Below the pieces are notes generated by a model. That model saw only the letters and a program-made list of their open reading frames with translations. It was not told the origin of the DNA and did no database searches. DNA of 64,000 nucleotides from Viscum album (lineage: Eukaryota; Streptophyta; Magnoliopsida; Santalales; Viscaceae): assembly GCA_963277665.1 (NCBI GenBank), contig OY728136.1, positions 1,971,596,576-1,971,660,575 on the forward strand, written 5' to 3'. Each line of letters starts with the position of its first letter. Position 1 is the stretch's first letter. Below are positions 10,266 through 20,524 of the stretch, in pieces. The position numbers and the translations under genes were made by a program.

Positions 10266-10924
10266 TATGGAAATCCAAAATAATCCAAACTAGAACAGTC
10301 CAAAATACTTCAGTCCAAAATTTATAAGGAAGGTAAACAAAATGAAGATCCTTTTTGCTGCGTAATAACATGTGATCACCATCATCATGTATTCTTTTAA
10401 AACACTGCAACATTTTGAAATACCATAAAACATTATTGATTACATTCATGATCCCTTATTCTTGAAAGAATAATAGATATACTCCTTCAATCCAAAAATG
10501 TTGTAAACCCCAACAATGATGGAATATACAAATCATTAATCATTTTCAAGGTAGTCAAGAATATCCAATATAATTTATCCAAATCAATCATGTATTATTC
10601 TAAGTTCACTACCTCGGTATCAGAACCATATTATGGTTTATCATTCTCTCAAACATATATTTTCCAAAAAATTAACCTGTTATTGAGTCACTTTTCTTTG
10701 TTCCACACAATTTCAAGTCCTTAATGAAATAGTACTGCAGTACAATTCTTATATACTCCATAATTATTTTAACAAGTACATTGTTGATACAACAGTGAAA
10801 TGACATAATCAACATAATAACCCTAATCATTCCTCTTCATCTGTGGTAGTCTCATAATTTGATTATTATCCAATAGCATCATTTACGGCATAGTATAATG
10901 ACTGGGACATAGGTTCGTGTAGTG
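10266..10924. other. Nested element interior, no recognisable gene
   Basis: AT-rich sequence with no domain seen on either strand. Confidence 0.5.
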
Positions 10925-11341
10925 TCAAAACTCCTTGAAAATGACGCATTGTATGTTTGAAACCATTTTCTTACCCTTGAAGTCACGTACTTTGTGCCCT
11001 ATTCCTCCACACTTATAACAAACTTTCATTCCATTCAGGCAAGTTCCAGGGTGTTTCTTCCCACAATTATCACATATGGGGAAATTCTTCTTTTCCCTCT
11101 TCCCTTTATCCATCTTTCTCTCTTCCATCCTTTTCTTCTATTTCTTCCCTTCAAAGATATAGGACTCAGTAAACTCTTTAGTTATCTTATCCACATATGA
11201 TACTATTTATTCATATGATGATAATACGTGGGAAACTATTTCCCTTATAAATGATGTCTTAATACCATGAAAGATACGATCCTTCTTACTCTTTGGATCA
11301 TACGTATTACTGGAGTTCACATTCCTTCTATTGGGTTCCAT
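10925..11341 (-). pseudogene. gag C-terminal remnant with zinc knuckles (nested element)
   Basis: One minus-strand frame of 139 codons from an ATG at 11341 has two internal stops. It begins with a capsid-end segment (FHGIKTSFIREIVSHVLSSYE) matching the 'KF..GL.P.IR..V' region of gag. A basic linker (ERKMDKGKREKK) follows. The first finger is CDNCGKKHPGTC. The second, CYKCGGIGHKVRDF, has the expected final Cys replaced by Phe. The C-x2-C-x3-H-x3-C plus CCHC pair is typical of Del/Tekay gag. The N-terminal half of gag upstream (11342-11814) is unrecognisable, so it may have been lost or overwritten. The part from 11128 onward is still open (67 codons). Confidence 0.8.
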
Positions 11342-11814
11342 TTCTATACAATAGCATAAACTAGGTCAGTTTATGAATTACAATAAATAATTCCTAATGA
11401 AAATTGAACAGTTTATGGATATAATCCATAATCATAAATTTTTTTTTCATTGAGTAAGTATATTCTCATGAGCCCTTCATAATGTTTGGTAAATAAAATG
11501 AGAATTATCCTAAACATATCCCTCGAGAGTGTCGTAACCAAGAGTGCAGCAAGGCCCATTGTCGTGAACCAGTTCCCGTTTGAGTCTAGCTCAAAGCGGT
11601 GTTTTCGGGTATTAACCCTAGGTAAATCTGTGCCAGAGCCGCCTCTACCTGCTCGTATCCAGACAGGGTTGTATTTCTCGGAAAACTCAGAAAAATATCT
11701 ACAATACCAAAATTCTAGGAAATTCTTCTATACTAATCCTCAAAGTCTATCTTAGGGCTATGTGCTCTAATCAGAGTTCAACTAAATCTAGTTTCCATTG
11801 TTATTGCTAAACTT
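11342..11814 (-). other. Leader / lost gag N-terminus of nested element
   Basis: Lies between the PBS and the gag remnant in element sense. It includes a GC-richer stretch (11520-11670) with an open plus-strand frame but no gag motif on the sense strand. Confidence 0.4.
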
Positions 11815-11826
11815 CCTCTGATACCA
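11815..11826 (-). other. Primer-binding site, tRNA-iMet type (nested element)
   Basis: The minus-strand TGGTATCAGAGG lies 2 nt from the 5' LTR end. It matches the 3' end complement of plant initiator tRNA-Met over 11 bases. Confidence 0.9.
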
Positions 11827-12379
11827 ACTGTAACGCCCTGACCCCAGTGACCCAGAGTCGGTGCATTATTTTAATACATTGGCATGATTACAAGGAACGA
11901 CGTCCCGAAGAACCGATCAGTTTAGCAGTCTTGGAAAATATATTACATGCATGAATGTTACATTACACTTCATAACATACAAAACAACATAAATAATCAT
12001 TTATGAATTCCATTATTACCTTTTCATAACCCTACATATCAATCACATTACACTTCTTGGAATCTTGGGAAAAATAAAACATAGAAAGGGGTGAGCTCAA
12101 ATGCTCAGTAAGGGTAAGCAATACAATGGAAACTTTCAAAAATATGCATAAACATTTAATGCAATGTATAAAACCAAAACAGAATCCTTTTAAACTTGAA
12201 CCTCAGCATAATATGGCATAAATAAAATTAAATAATTCCATTTACTTATTCAAATGGATATTATACTAATCGAATAATCACATGAAATATCACTAACATC
12301 TTTCATAATGATGGAATGCATAATGCTAATCTTTAATTTCTTTATCAAGGCCTCGTTCCAAGGCCTAGGGGCTAACTAT

Positions 12380-12490
12380 AACCGGAACCCATCCTGAAGT
12401 GAATCTAATAACCAGAAACCAACCCGGAGTGCCTCTAATAACTGGACACCAACCCGGAGGGCTTACTTTTACCGGTCCCCAACCCGGAAC
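12380..12490. repeat. 30-bp tandem repeat in nested 5' LTR
   Basis: About 3.7 units of the same repeat as at 5733-5873, one unit fewer. Confidence 0.8.
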
Positions 12491-13629
12491 ATACTAGTCC
12501 AACACATTCATCTTAAGAAGAGGATGAAATATAACATAAACATTTGTATTAAAACTATCATGAGAAATGTCAATATTTTACCCATAAACCATGAATGGTA
12601 TAAAAATAACACATCCACAGTCAAATATATCACAAAACCTTCAACACAATATGGAATATTTCTATCATTATAAATCAACTTTAAAACAAGTTTAAAATCC
12701 ATTAAAAGATTTTGACATAGAAGAGATTGATTTGTAAAACTCTTTGACAGAAATAACCATTTTTCATGAAAACATTTAAAAGTCACAGAATTTAGAAAAG
12801 ATTTCATTTAAAGATAATTTTGAATCAAAGTTTCCCATACCACTTTGAATCTTTTGAAAGGAATTAACATTTTAAAAAAACATTCATGTCCATATAAATA
12901 TATCCTTAAAACCCATTTTGAAGACATGGACATTAATGAGAAAGATTTAGAAAAATAAATATTTAAAACATTTGAAATGATATTTTAGTAAAAATTACCT
13001 TAAAATAATCCCTTCGAAAACTCTTTCATAAAACATGTACATGGATAATAAATATGTCCCAGTAGATACTTATGTAAAAACAACCTCGGATAATAAAGAA
13101 ATTGTGAAATGAACCCTTACCAGTTTGGTAACATACGAAACATAAAACCCATGAAAGAGGTATCATACAATTAATATCTAAATACACATAAATTAAATTT
13201 TATTACACAAAGAATATAATTATGGGCAGTACGTACACCACACAAATGGTAATAGTGGCAATATGGCATGAATCTCATGGGAATAAGGAGTGAGATGAAA
13301 ACCCCTTACATTGTACTATTCCTTGGTTGGGGTGGGTTAAACTTTTGTATAATGGTGAAATAATTGTTATTAAATTATAAAAGAATCATATATATTAATA
13401 TGATATCATATATGATCTTTTAAAATGGATTTGTTAATAATATATTAGTATTATCATTGTTTCAGGAGTTAACTTACTCGTTGTCTTTTATATGTTTTGT
13501 TATGTAAGCTGTGTTTCTCATGGATAGGTTGTATCTTAATCATATACAGAATGATATCAAGTCCTTAGATACTATTATTAATCATCAAATTAGAATTATA
13601 CTTGAATGGATACGATGGAGACTGAATCT

Positions 13630-13673
13630 CATCGCGTTCGTGGAGACGGTAGTCCGTACGTACGCACGAGCGA
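13630..13673. repeat. CpG-rich hairpin motif, copy 1 (nested 5' LTR)
   Basis: Differs from 7014-7056 at one base and keeps all nine CpGs. Confidence 0.7.
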
Positions 13674-13821
13674 CAATATTATTCTTTTGATATTAAAATA
13701 ATATATAATTGGATGGTATAACAAATATACAGAATAATTATCATGTTATATTTATTATTTACATGAGTTACACATCATTATTATACCCATCTAAATAATA
13801 ATTTATTGAATAACAATTACA

Positions 13822-13860
13822 CCACGACATGGAGACGGTAAGCCGTACGCACGCACGTAT
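13822..13860. repeat. CpG-rich hairpin motif, copy 2 (nested 5' LTR)
   Basis: Matches 7206-7240 with the same ACGG/CCGT stem. One TACG has become CACG, giving CGTACGCACGCAC. Confidence 0.65.
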
Positions 13861-14025
13861 GGTGACATGTTAATAAAAGGATGGATAGAAAAATGAATAT
13901 GGTTGTACCATATTTATAATAACATCATTGTATATATAAGATACTGGAGTTTTTATTTTATATTGTTAATAACAAAGGAATATGTGGAAGAAGAAAGGAA
14001 TGTGGAAAAGGGTGGTGAAATCATT

Positions 14026-14027
14026 AC
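14026..14027 (-). promoter_or_regulatory. Putative splice donor in nested 5' LTR
   Basis: Minus-strand GAAGAAGAG|GTAATG, the same as in the 3' LTR. In this LTR it would act on the genomic transcript. Confidence 0.45.
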
Positions 14028-14193
14028 CTCTTCTTCGGATTCTTCATTTTGATTTTATCAAAAGGGCTCTTAGGTTGGCTTTCTGACTAAAGTAAGGCCT
14101 CTAGGATGAAGTGAGGGAAGTTGAGAGAGTATTTGGTCAGAGGATTGCCGAACCAAAAGGCTTCTATGTTGTGAGATAATGAGAAGGGAGAGT

Positions 14194-14204
14194 GCCCTTT
14201 TATA
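14194..14204 (-). promoter_or_regulatory. TATA box of nested 5' LTR
   Basis: Minus-strand TATAAAAGGGC in the copy that would drive the element's own transcript. Confidence 0.65.
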
Positions 14205-15788
14205 AGAGGGGTGAGGGGCACCTTTGGAAAAGCTAGAAATATTATTTTATAATAAATTCATATTAGGTTTATAATGGCTACAATGTGGATTATTTAAAGT
14301 TAAGGTAGGGATATGTCGAAAAACACTCAACCAATAGAATTTAGACAGGTTTGGGTTACTATATTAACCTTATCTTTTAGTTTTAACTCTTAGTTAATTA
14401 GTTTGACACTTACCATGTCACTTTGTATTTTTATATTATATAGTTAATAAACATACTATATACCTCCAAGAGACCCCCCAAGTGGTCTATTAATGATACA
14501 AATATCATGATATAAGTCTCTTGGCCGAACCTTAGATTTTTAGGAATTTAATATCAATTAATAATATAATATTTGTTTTAAAAACTCTTTTATGTCAATT
14601 TTTACACTATTCAATAATTTATTTTTGTGAAACTCATAAAAGAATGATTACTTCAAAAAAAGTAAATTAAATCAATAATAATATGTCATATTATCCTAGA
14701 AAATTATTTTAATTCATTAAAAGTTTAAATTATATTTATTTGGTTATTTATAATATCAATTATTTTAATTTTTCACTATTATGGTAATTACTGCATCATC
14801 ATTGAGTCATAAATAAATTAACTTATTTAATGTCTAAAAATTATAAATAAAATATATTTATGTAGGAAATCGTTTTATCTTTATAATTAATATTTATAGT
14901 CTAAAATACAACATATATAACCCTATGTAAAAATTGTTTTTCTAAAAGATATATGCTTGTGTCATTTTTGTATTCATTTTAACTTAATTAAAATAAAGTG
15001 TCCCTATCACTTACAAGTGGAACCATGGGGTCCCACAATTGACCCAAAGATGCCCATGGTCGAACATGTATCAACCAATAAGGTTAGTACACGTTTTAGG
15101 ATAATTTGTTTTATTATAATATTATTTTTTAACCCTTATTTACCGGATTTACCCTTTAACCATGGTAAATAAAATATTTACCGAAGTAATTATTCAAAAT
15201 GTTTAAAAATAAAAGTTACCTACTTACACAATTTTAACATCCTGATTCCAAATATGGAATCCATTTTTCCAAATTCAAAACACAGAAGTGGAAGAAATTA
15301 ATTTAAAATTAATTCCCACTGTCAAACCAAGAAGCGTGTTTTTAAGATATAATAACTATCAAAAGATTGATACTTGTTTATGTTCGGTTGAATTGTGAAA
15401 TTATGTCCAATGATGAAAATTGTATTAAATTGTAAAAATATAATCTAAATATACTTTAATACCACTCAAATTCATAATTTATCACTATTAATTATTTTGA
15501 TTAAAAATATTGTTTTTAATTAAAATTTAGTAATTTTCACTATTCATCAAAATATGAAAGTTATCCGAAAAGTACCAAAATTTCACATTAGGCTAAATTA
15601 AATACTTCGAATCAAAAAATTAAGTTCATTTTGAGAGATAAAATTTATAAAATTTTAAAATGTAGATATTACTATTTATAACAGCTAGTTTGATCGGTTG
15701 TGGTGTGTGTTAGAACTCGATGTTGCGTACAACACACGCTATTGCATTATTCAAATAGAAGCGTACCGTGGAAGATTGCGGTGTTACA

Positions 15789-16156
15789 TTGTAAATTTTT
15801 TTTATGTCCCCAATCTAAATAATAATTTTATTTAGTCAAATTGAATATATAAAAGATTAAAATATTGGATTTAAAAAGTGTTCACTATTAATGTTGGTAA
15901 AAGTGCATTTTTGAGAATTACTTATTTTATCTGAAAAAAAGGAATCTGTTATTACATTATGTCTAAGAAACTCCTAATATGGATTCTAAAATTATAAGGA
16001 TTATATAAAGTTTAAATTTTAGTTAATACTATTCATAACCTCTTTTGAATGGCTTGTTTGGTAAGTCATGGTGCGGTTTAACTCGGTGTTGCGTGTAGTG
16101 CATGTTATTGAATTATTTTGAAGAAATAACACATTATGAAATCTTGGGGTGTTACA
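15789..16156. repeat. Duplicated terminal segment of nested 5' LTR
   Basis: Partner of 9175-9540. The previous copy of the terminus ends GTGTTACA at 15788. Confidence 0.7.
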
Positions 16157-16161
16157 AATAC
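16157..16161. repeat. Target site duplication AATAC (right)
   Basis: Duplicate of 5177-5181. Confidence 0.85.
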
Positions 16162-17143
16162 TCAGTAGGATGCTTGGTGGGCTCAAGGGAGCAACAAAGG
16201 AGGTACTGAAGAGGTGAGCAGTAGATCGAACAGGGAAAAGTAAAGGAGTACAACATAGAGTGTAGTAATGTGTATAGATCAACACAACAAAGGGAAGGAG
16301 TAGACTCATCCAAAAATAAGGATATTGAAATAGTTAGAAGATGAACTTCTCATCGAGTCTTCTCTACCTATAATAGGAGATTAGACTCGTCCAACCATGA
16401 GAAACTAGAACTGGAAAGCATGTGGCATACCCCATGTGTCTTCGCCTTTCCTAGAAGGAGAGTAACTAAAGCCCCAGAAGTGGGTACATGAAAATGGTAT
16501 GTACATATGTGTATGATCAATCAAGAAACCCGAAGAAGATCATAATGGGATCTCTGGTCCATAGCTCAGCCCAAGAATGTGAGTATCCAAAAGTCCCAGA
16601 AGTAAACACCATCGATGCCCAGAAACCCACACTTCTGCCTCAAACTAAAAGTCAAGGGGATCAAATCACCACACCTTGACACTATCCACTTTGAGCGGCA
16701 CTGACTCGCCTGCACGGTTTTAGGTCGCGTCGTAAGGGCGCATCTCAGTGGGGAAAGTGCCCCTCTTATTTGAGAGTTCTGGGGGAACATCAAGCCACAC
16801 CTCGTCACTGCCTTGCAGTGAAGAGGTCTCGTCAAAGTCGATAGGCGACCCCCTACCGAGCCCCGCTGGAGGGTAATCCCTGGAAGTCGATAGGTTCCCA
16901 CTAGAGGGAGACCCGACAAAAGTCGATGGGTGCCACACTGACCAGTCCCATAAAAGGGTAATCCATTGGAGGGATACCCGGCTTAATTCATCGACAAGTC
17001 TAAATTCCCTATCCCATAAAAGGGTACTCCACTGGAGGGAGGCTCGAAAACTTCATCAGGGACCACTTCCTAGCACAGCTGGAGGAAAACACGGCATCGG
17101 GGACCAATTCCCAGCCCCGCTGGAGGTAAACCTGGAACTGCTC

Positions 17144-17378
17144 TGGCCATCCCTGGTGGATGGTACTACTTGATGAACAATGCTATACTGTCCATCCCTA
17201 GTGGATGGTACCTCACTGGCTATCCCTACTGGATGGTACCCCACTGGCCGGCCTTGCTAGAATGAAACTCCTAGCCAGCCCTGTTGGAAACAACCTCCTG
17301 GCCATCCTCCTGGAAACAACCTCCTGGCCGGCCCTACTTGAAACAACCTCTTGGCCAACCCTATTGGAAACAACCTCC
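17144..17378. repeat. 26-27-bp tandem array in outer 5' LTR
   Basis: About nine degenerate units, each starting TGGCC or close to it. The first three contain CCATCCCT-GTGGATGGTAC-like cores; the later ones read CCCT--TTGGAAACAACCTCC. The array stays open on the plus strand (LLETTSWPA units) simply because the unit is close to 27 bp. Confidence 0.7.
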
Positions 17379-19079
17379 AAGGTAGAGGATCAGTGCCTGA
17401 GTAATGTGTTAGTCACACCAAATCCACAAGAACTCTACCAGGGAACATGAAGGGATGGGAGAAACTCCCCGACCTTTCCGGGCAATCACGCTTCAATCTG
17501 CTGAGTCGCTGTCGAAGCAGACCGAGACAACTCATCTCAGAAAGCGTGAAAACACCCATGCTATACGAGCACATGTAGTCATAAACGGTGTCGTAGTCCG
17601 GTGAAAGGGGCAAAGTACTGAAACCCCTCACAGCTGAAGAAACAGAGGAACCAAACCCTCTCTTCTAGCAAAACCATCGATAACAGAACAAGGGGAAACC
17701 ACTCATCCCTGCTGGTCAACGAACAAGAACATAACTAGGGGAAAACTCAACCCGACTGGTCAAACAAATGAGAATAGAGGGACCTTCTACATCGCGAGAG
17801 GTCAAAGATACATGAAGTAGAACACGACACGCACATGGGGCCCACACGATATGAGGTCCCAAGTCAACTCCCACAAAGCGCACAAACATTCTCACGTGAA
17901 AACAACCACCTCTACCTCCAAGATTTCTCGCATACTCCTAGAGTATACGACGTCTCCAGCCCAAAGGCTAATGTGAACACGGTCCCCAATGTCAATGCGA
18001 AGGTGTAAATGTAACAACTCCAACATGCCACCTCAACGGCTCAGGCACGACCAACCACATATCTTCACACATTAATTCACTCACACGGGAGTGCATGCGA
18101 TCGTACGCCAATGGTTCGCTTCCGAACACAGTCATAAGAACAGCTACTAGAGCACCCTTCATATTTATACATTTAATAAGATCACATAAGAGGCTCCACT
18201 CTCCTAAACAGATTACACCATAGTAATCCTGGTGAAAAAGCACATGAGATAGACTACTTACCTGCCTCAAAAGGATATCTGACGGACAAGTCGTCCAACA
18301 CCGCTTTACACTTGAACGGTTTCCGGTGATCCCATGCCTCGACCCCCAAAATTGTCGGGCGCATCGCACCATTGAGAGCCCCCTAAGGAAAACACATCAA
18401 AGAGACCGCTCACTTGACTTGAACGGATATCCGGAGAAAAAGATGTGTTCTGACATACCGAACATGATTGGTGCTGCATGGGACCCGCAACCCGGTCCTG
18501 AAGCGCTGCCAATGGATAGCACCATTGGATTCCTCTTGGAAAAGTACACAAGATGGACTATTCAATTGTCCAAAACGGAAACCTGGGGATAAAGCTAGAA
18601 ATCACCGGTAACTCCCAAAACAGCCCTCGCGGGGCCCACACCAGTGTGCTGAATTGAAGTGGGCAGATTGCACCAATGTAATTCCCTTAGAAAAACACAC
18701 AAAAATGACTGCTCTCACGCCACGAACAGACATCCGATGAAAAAGTATTAAAGCCCTTCACGTAGCTCAAAATACGGGCCATGGGGCCCATGCCTCATCT
18801 CTGGTTTCAACAGCCAAAAACCCCTTGGCAATATTTTTCGTGACTCTAGGGTCACAACGCCACTGATAGTGCTCAAAACGGACTCCAGATGTGATCGTTC
18901 CGTCCAGAACAAAAACCTCAGAGATAAACGCTAACCCATTGAACGTACGTGGCGTGCCACCGAGCCCCCGTCTCGGGATTTAAAAATTCGTAAGACCATC
19001 TAAAAAAGTTTTCCATGATGCCAGGAAGGCACTACCGAAGATGTAACACAATACGGACACACATAATGAAAATTACGGG

Positions 19080-19550
19080 CGCCCAAAGTCGAGGGGACGA
19101 ATCCCCTTGGGCTGGACCAGCCGGTCCACCTGGCCTTGGCCAGCCCGCGCCGGCCGGCCCGCGGCTCAGCCGCGTTGCCCGACGTTGATCTGTGATCCAC
19201 CATAGACCATCCCTCGTGGGTTTGGTGTTTTTTCCGCATGAAGACCCGCCGAGGGCGGGTCTTTTTCCCCCGCTGGGGTCACGCGCCTCGACCCGAGTGC
19301 TCCCTTGCACCCAGGAGAGCGCCACCTCCCCCCGCCTGGAGCAGCTACCTCGTGCCGATGCCCTGGAGCTGCCGCCTTGAACTGACGCACTGGATCCTCC
19401 ACCTGAAGCCACTTCCAGATCCCGCATGCTGCCCACGCCTTTTCCAGGACCACAGTCGCGCCGCCGCACTCGCTCGCCGGAGAACCCAAAACCGCCAGAA
19501 AAACACCAAACGCCCATTGACCTTTGATGGACAACCGTGAACGCCTCAGG
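19080..19550. repeat. GC-rich palindromic patch inside outer 5' LTR
   Basis: Very GC-rich, with overlapping self-complementary runs such as CTGGCCTTGGCCAG and GCGCCGGCCGGCCCGCG near 19125-19165. Counterpart of 1040-1500. Confidence 0.6.
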
Positions 19551-19701
19551 ACTCAGATATTCAAACAGAAACATGCATCCCAGTTCTTAGAATAGATAAT
19601 ATGAAATCATGGTATTTTCTAGAACTTTTAACAGAAATTCGTCACCTTAATTCAAGTTTAAAGGAGAGGTTTGGAATTAAAACTTGAAACGATGAACTCC
19701 T

Positions 19702-19703
19702 AC
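19702..19703 (-). promoter_or_regulatory. Putative splice donor in outer 5' LTR
   Basis: Minus-strand AAAGAG|GTAGGAG, about 160 nt downstream of the TATA-like box. Confidence 0.4.
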
Positions 19704-19861
19704 CTCTTTAGGCGTTTCCTGGAGCTTTGTGAGCATTCCTCCATTGCCGGATCGGCAATATTTTTGGAGGAAGAGGGGAACATGGTCTTGAGGCTGAGAG
19801 TTCCTTGGTTGGGAGATCCTTCCACCAGGACTTTCAAACCAAGTGGAGGGGTTGAGTTATG

Positions 19862-19870
19862 TTTAAATAA
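19862..19870 (-). promoter_or_regulatory. TATA-like box of outer 5' LTR
   Basis: Minus-strand TTATTTAAA, conserved with 1836-1844. Confidence 0.45.
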
Positions 19871-20524
19871 GGAAAATTAATTAAAAAGATTAATTAATTA
19901 AAACTCCCAATTTAACCCGCATCCAGAACCTTCGACGGAGTCAATGTTAAGCCTCCCCTAGGAGAAAAACCACTTACCGAGCACAATGGAATCTCAGATA
20001 TTTAATCTGAGCCTCCGTTCGAATGTTATAAAACTGAACGTCCGAGGCCTCCAAATTACGAAAATGCCCCCGGGGCCATTTTCCACTAACGGCCCGCGCC
20101 CAGGTAAATTACACCCCTTCTAAGGTAAACAACACGCTCCAGACTCAATGGTGTCCTCAGTTTTCCAATTCGATCTACCGTTTAATAGACACCTGATTTT
20201 AAGCATTAAACGAATAAATTAATTAATTAATTTATCTGTTTAATGTTCTGTTAATGGGCGAGGGGTCCCAAAATCCTGCGCCGACATGTTTTATGTCGTT
20301 CCTAGGGTAAACACTCCATTTTGGACACATCTGTGCACTCATATTTCTGATCCGGATCTCTGTTCAGGAGTTATCCTGTTTATTCGGCGTGCCCAGTGTG
20401 AACGCACAAAAAATTTAATTCCGGCCACACCGGGGCTCAGAATCGCACGCCATGTGAAGGCGCTGCTCTGGAATTACATCAAGAATATTCCAAAGTCATT
20501 TATAGCAAAAACAGGGTTCTTACA

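Larger units (their letters stand above)
5182..16156 (-). mobile_element. Nested TR-GAG-type non-autonomous LTR retrotransposon
   Basis: A structurally complete 10,975-bp element inserted in the outer element's 5' LTR. It has two long direct LTRs (4359 and 4328 bp) ending TG...CA, a 2288-bp interior, an iMet PBS (11815-11826), a polypurine tract (9541-9554) and 5-bp target duplications (AATAC). Transcription runs on the minus strand. The only coding remnant is a gag C-terminus with zinc knuckles. No protease, RT, RNase H or integrase is seen, so it must have relied on enzymes supplied in trans. This layout fits the class called TR-GAG, intermediate between LARD and autonomous Ty3/gypsy. LTR sequence, PBS and finger pattern suggest Del/Tekay ancestry. 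Confidence 0.9.
11829..16156 (-). repeat. 5' LTR of nested element
   Basis: The plus-strand start is TGTAACGCCCTGACC, right after the PBS; the end is CTTGGGGTGTTACA. It keeps more CpGs at its left end than the other LTR (for instance GACGTCCCG against CAAGTCCCG), showing deamination in the 3' copy. It is 31 bp shorter than the partner, explained by one missing 30-bp repeat unit. Confidence 0.9.
1..20524 (-). mobile_element. Outer Ty3/gypsy LTR retrotransposon (Del/Tekay-like), interrupted by a nested element
   Basis: This is one old minus-strand element read right to left: 5' LTR (16162-20524 joined to 4696-5181), PBS, leader, gag pseudogene, integrase tail remnant, 3' LTR (1-2500). The two LTR copies share about 2.5 kb of collinear sequence (1-2500 against 18045-20524) and both end in GGGTTCTTACA. 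Without the nested 5182-16156 insertion the 5' LTR is about 4.85 kb and the interior about 2.2 kb, too short for full gag-pol. The far end of the 3' LTR lies left of the window, so the left target duplication cannot be seen. Del/Tekay assignment rests on the iMet PBS, the long LTRs and the double zinc-knuckle gag, and is an inference. Confidence 0.85.
16162..20524 (-). repeat. 5' LTR of outer element, outer part
   Basis: Continues the LTR broken at 5181 (...AATAC|CTCAGTAGG) and ends AGGGTTCTTACA at 20524. The last 2480 bp match the 3' LTR at 1-2500. The stretch 16162-18044 has no partner in the window because the 3' LTR is cut off at base 1. The flank after 20524 is TATCA, the expected target duplication, whose mate is outside the window. 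The long open frame at 19032-19574 (minus) is not preserved in the other LTR. Confidence 0.75.

Noticed and set aside
11486..11755. 89-codon plus-strand open frame
   Set aside because: Lies antisense in the leader of the nested element and has no domain similarity.
19032..19574. 180-codon minus-strand open frame
   Set aside because: Gly/Ser/Arg-rich product of a GC-rich LTR patch. Not conserved in the other LTR copy and not similar to any known domain.
18010..20524. A 2.5-kb LTR starting TGTAACAACTCC at 18010
   Set aside because: No PBS or PPT lies beside 18010, and the left copy is simply cut by the window at the matching point. The PBS at 4681-4692 places the true LTR edge at 4696.
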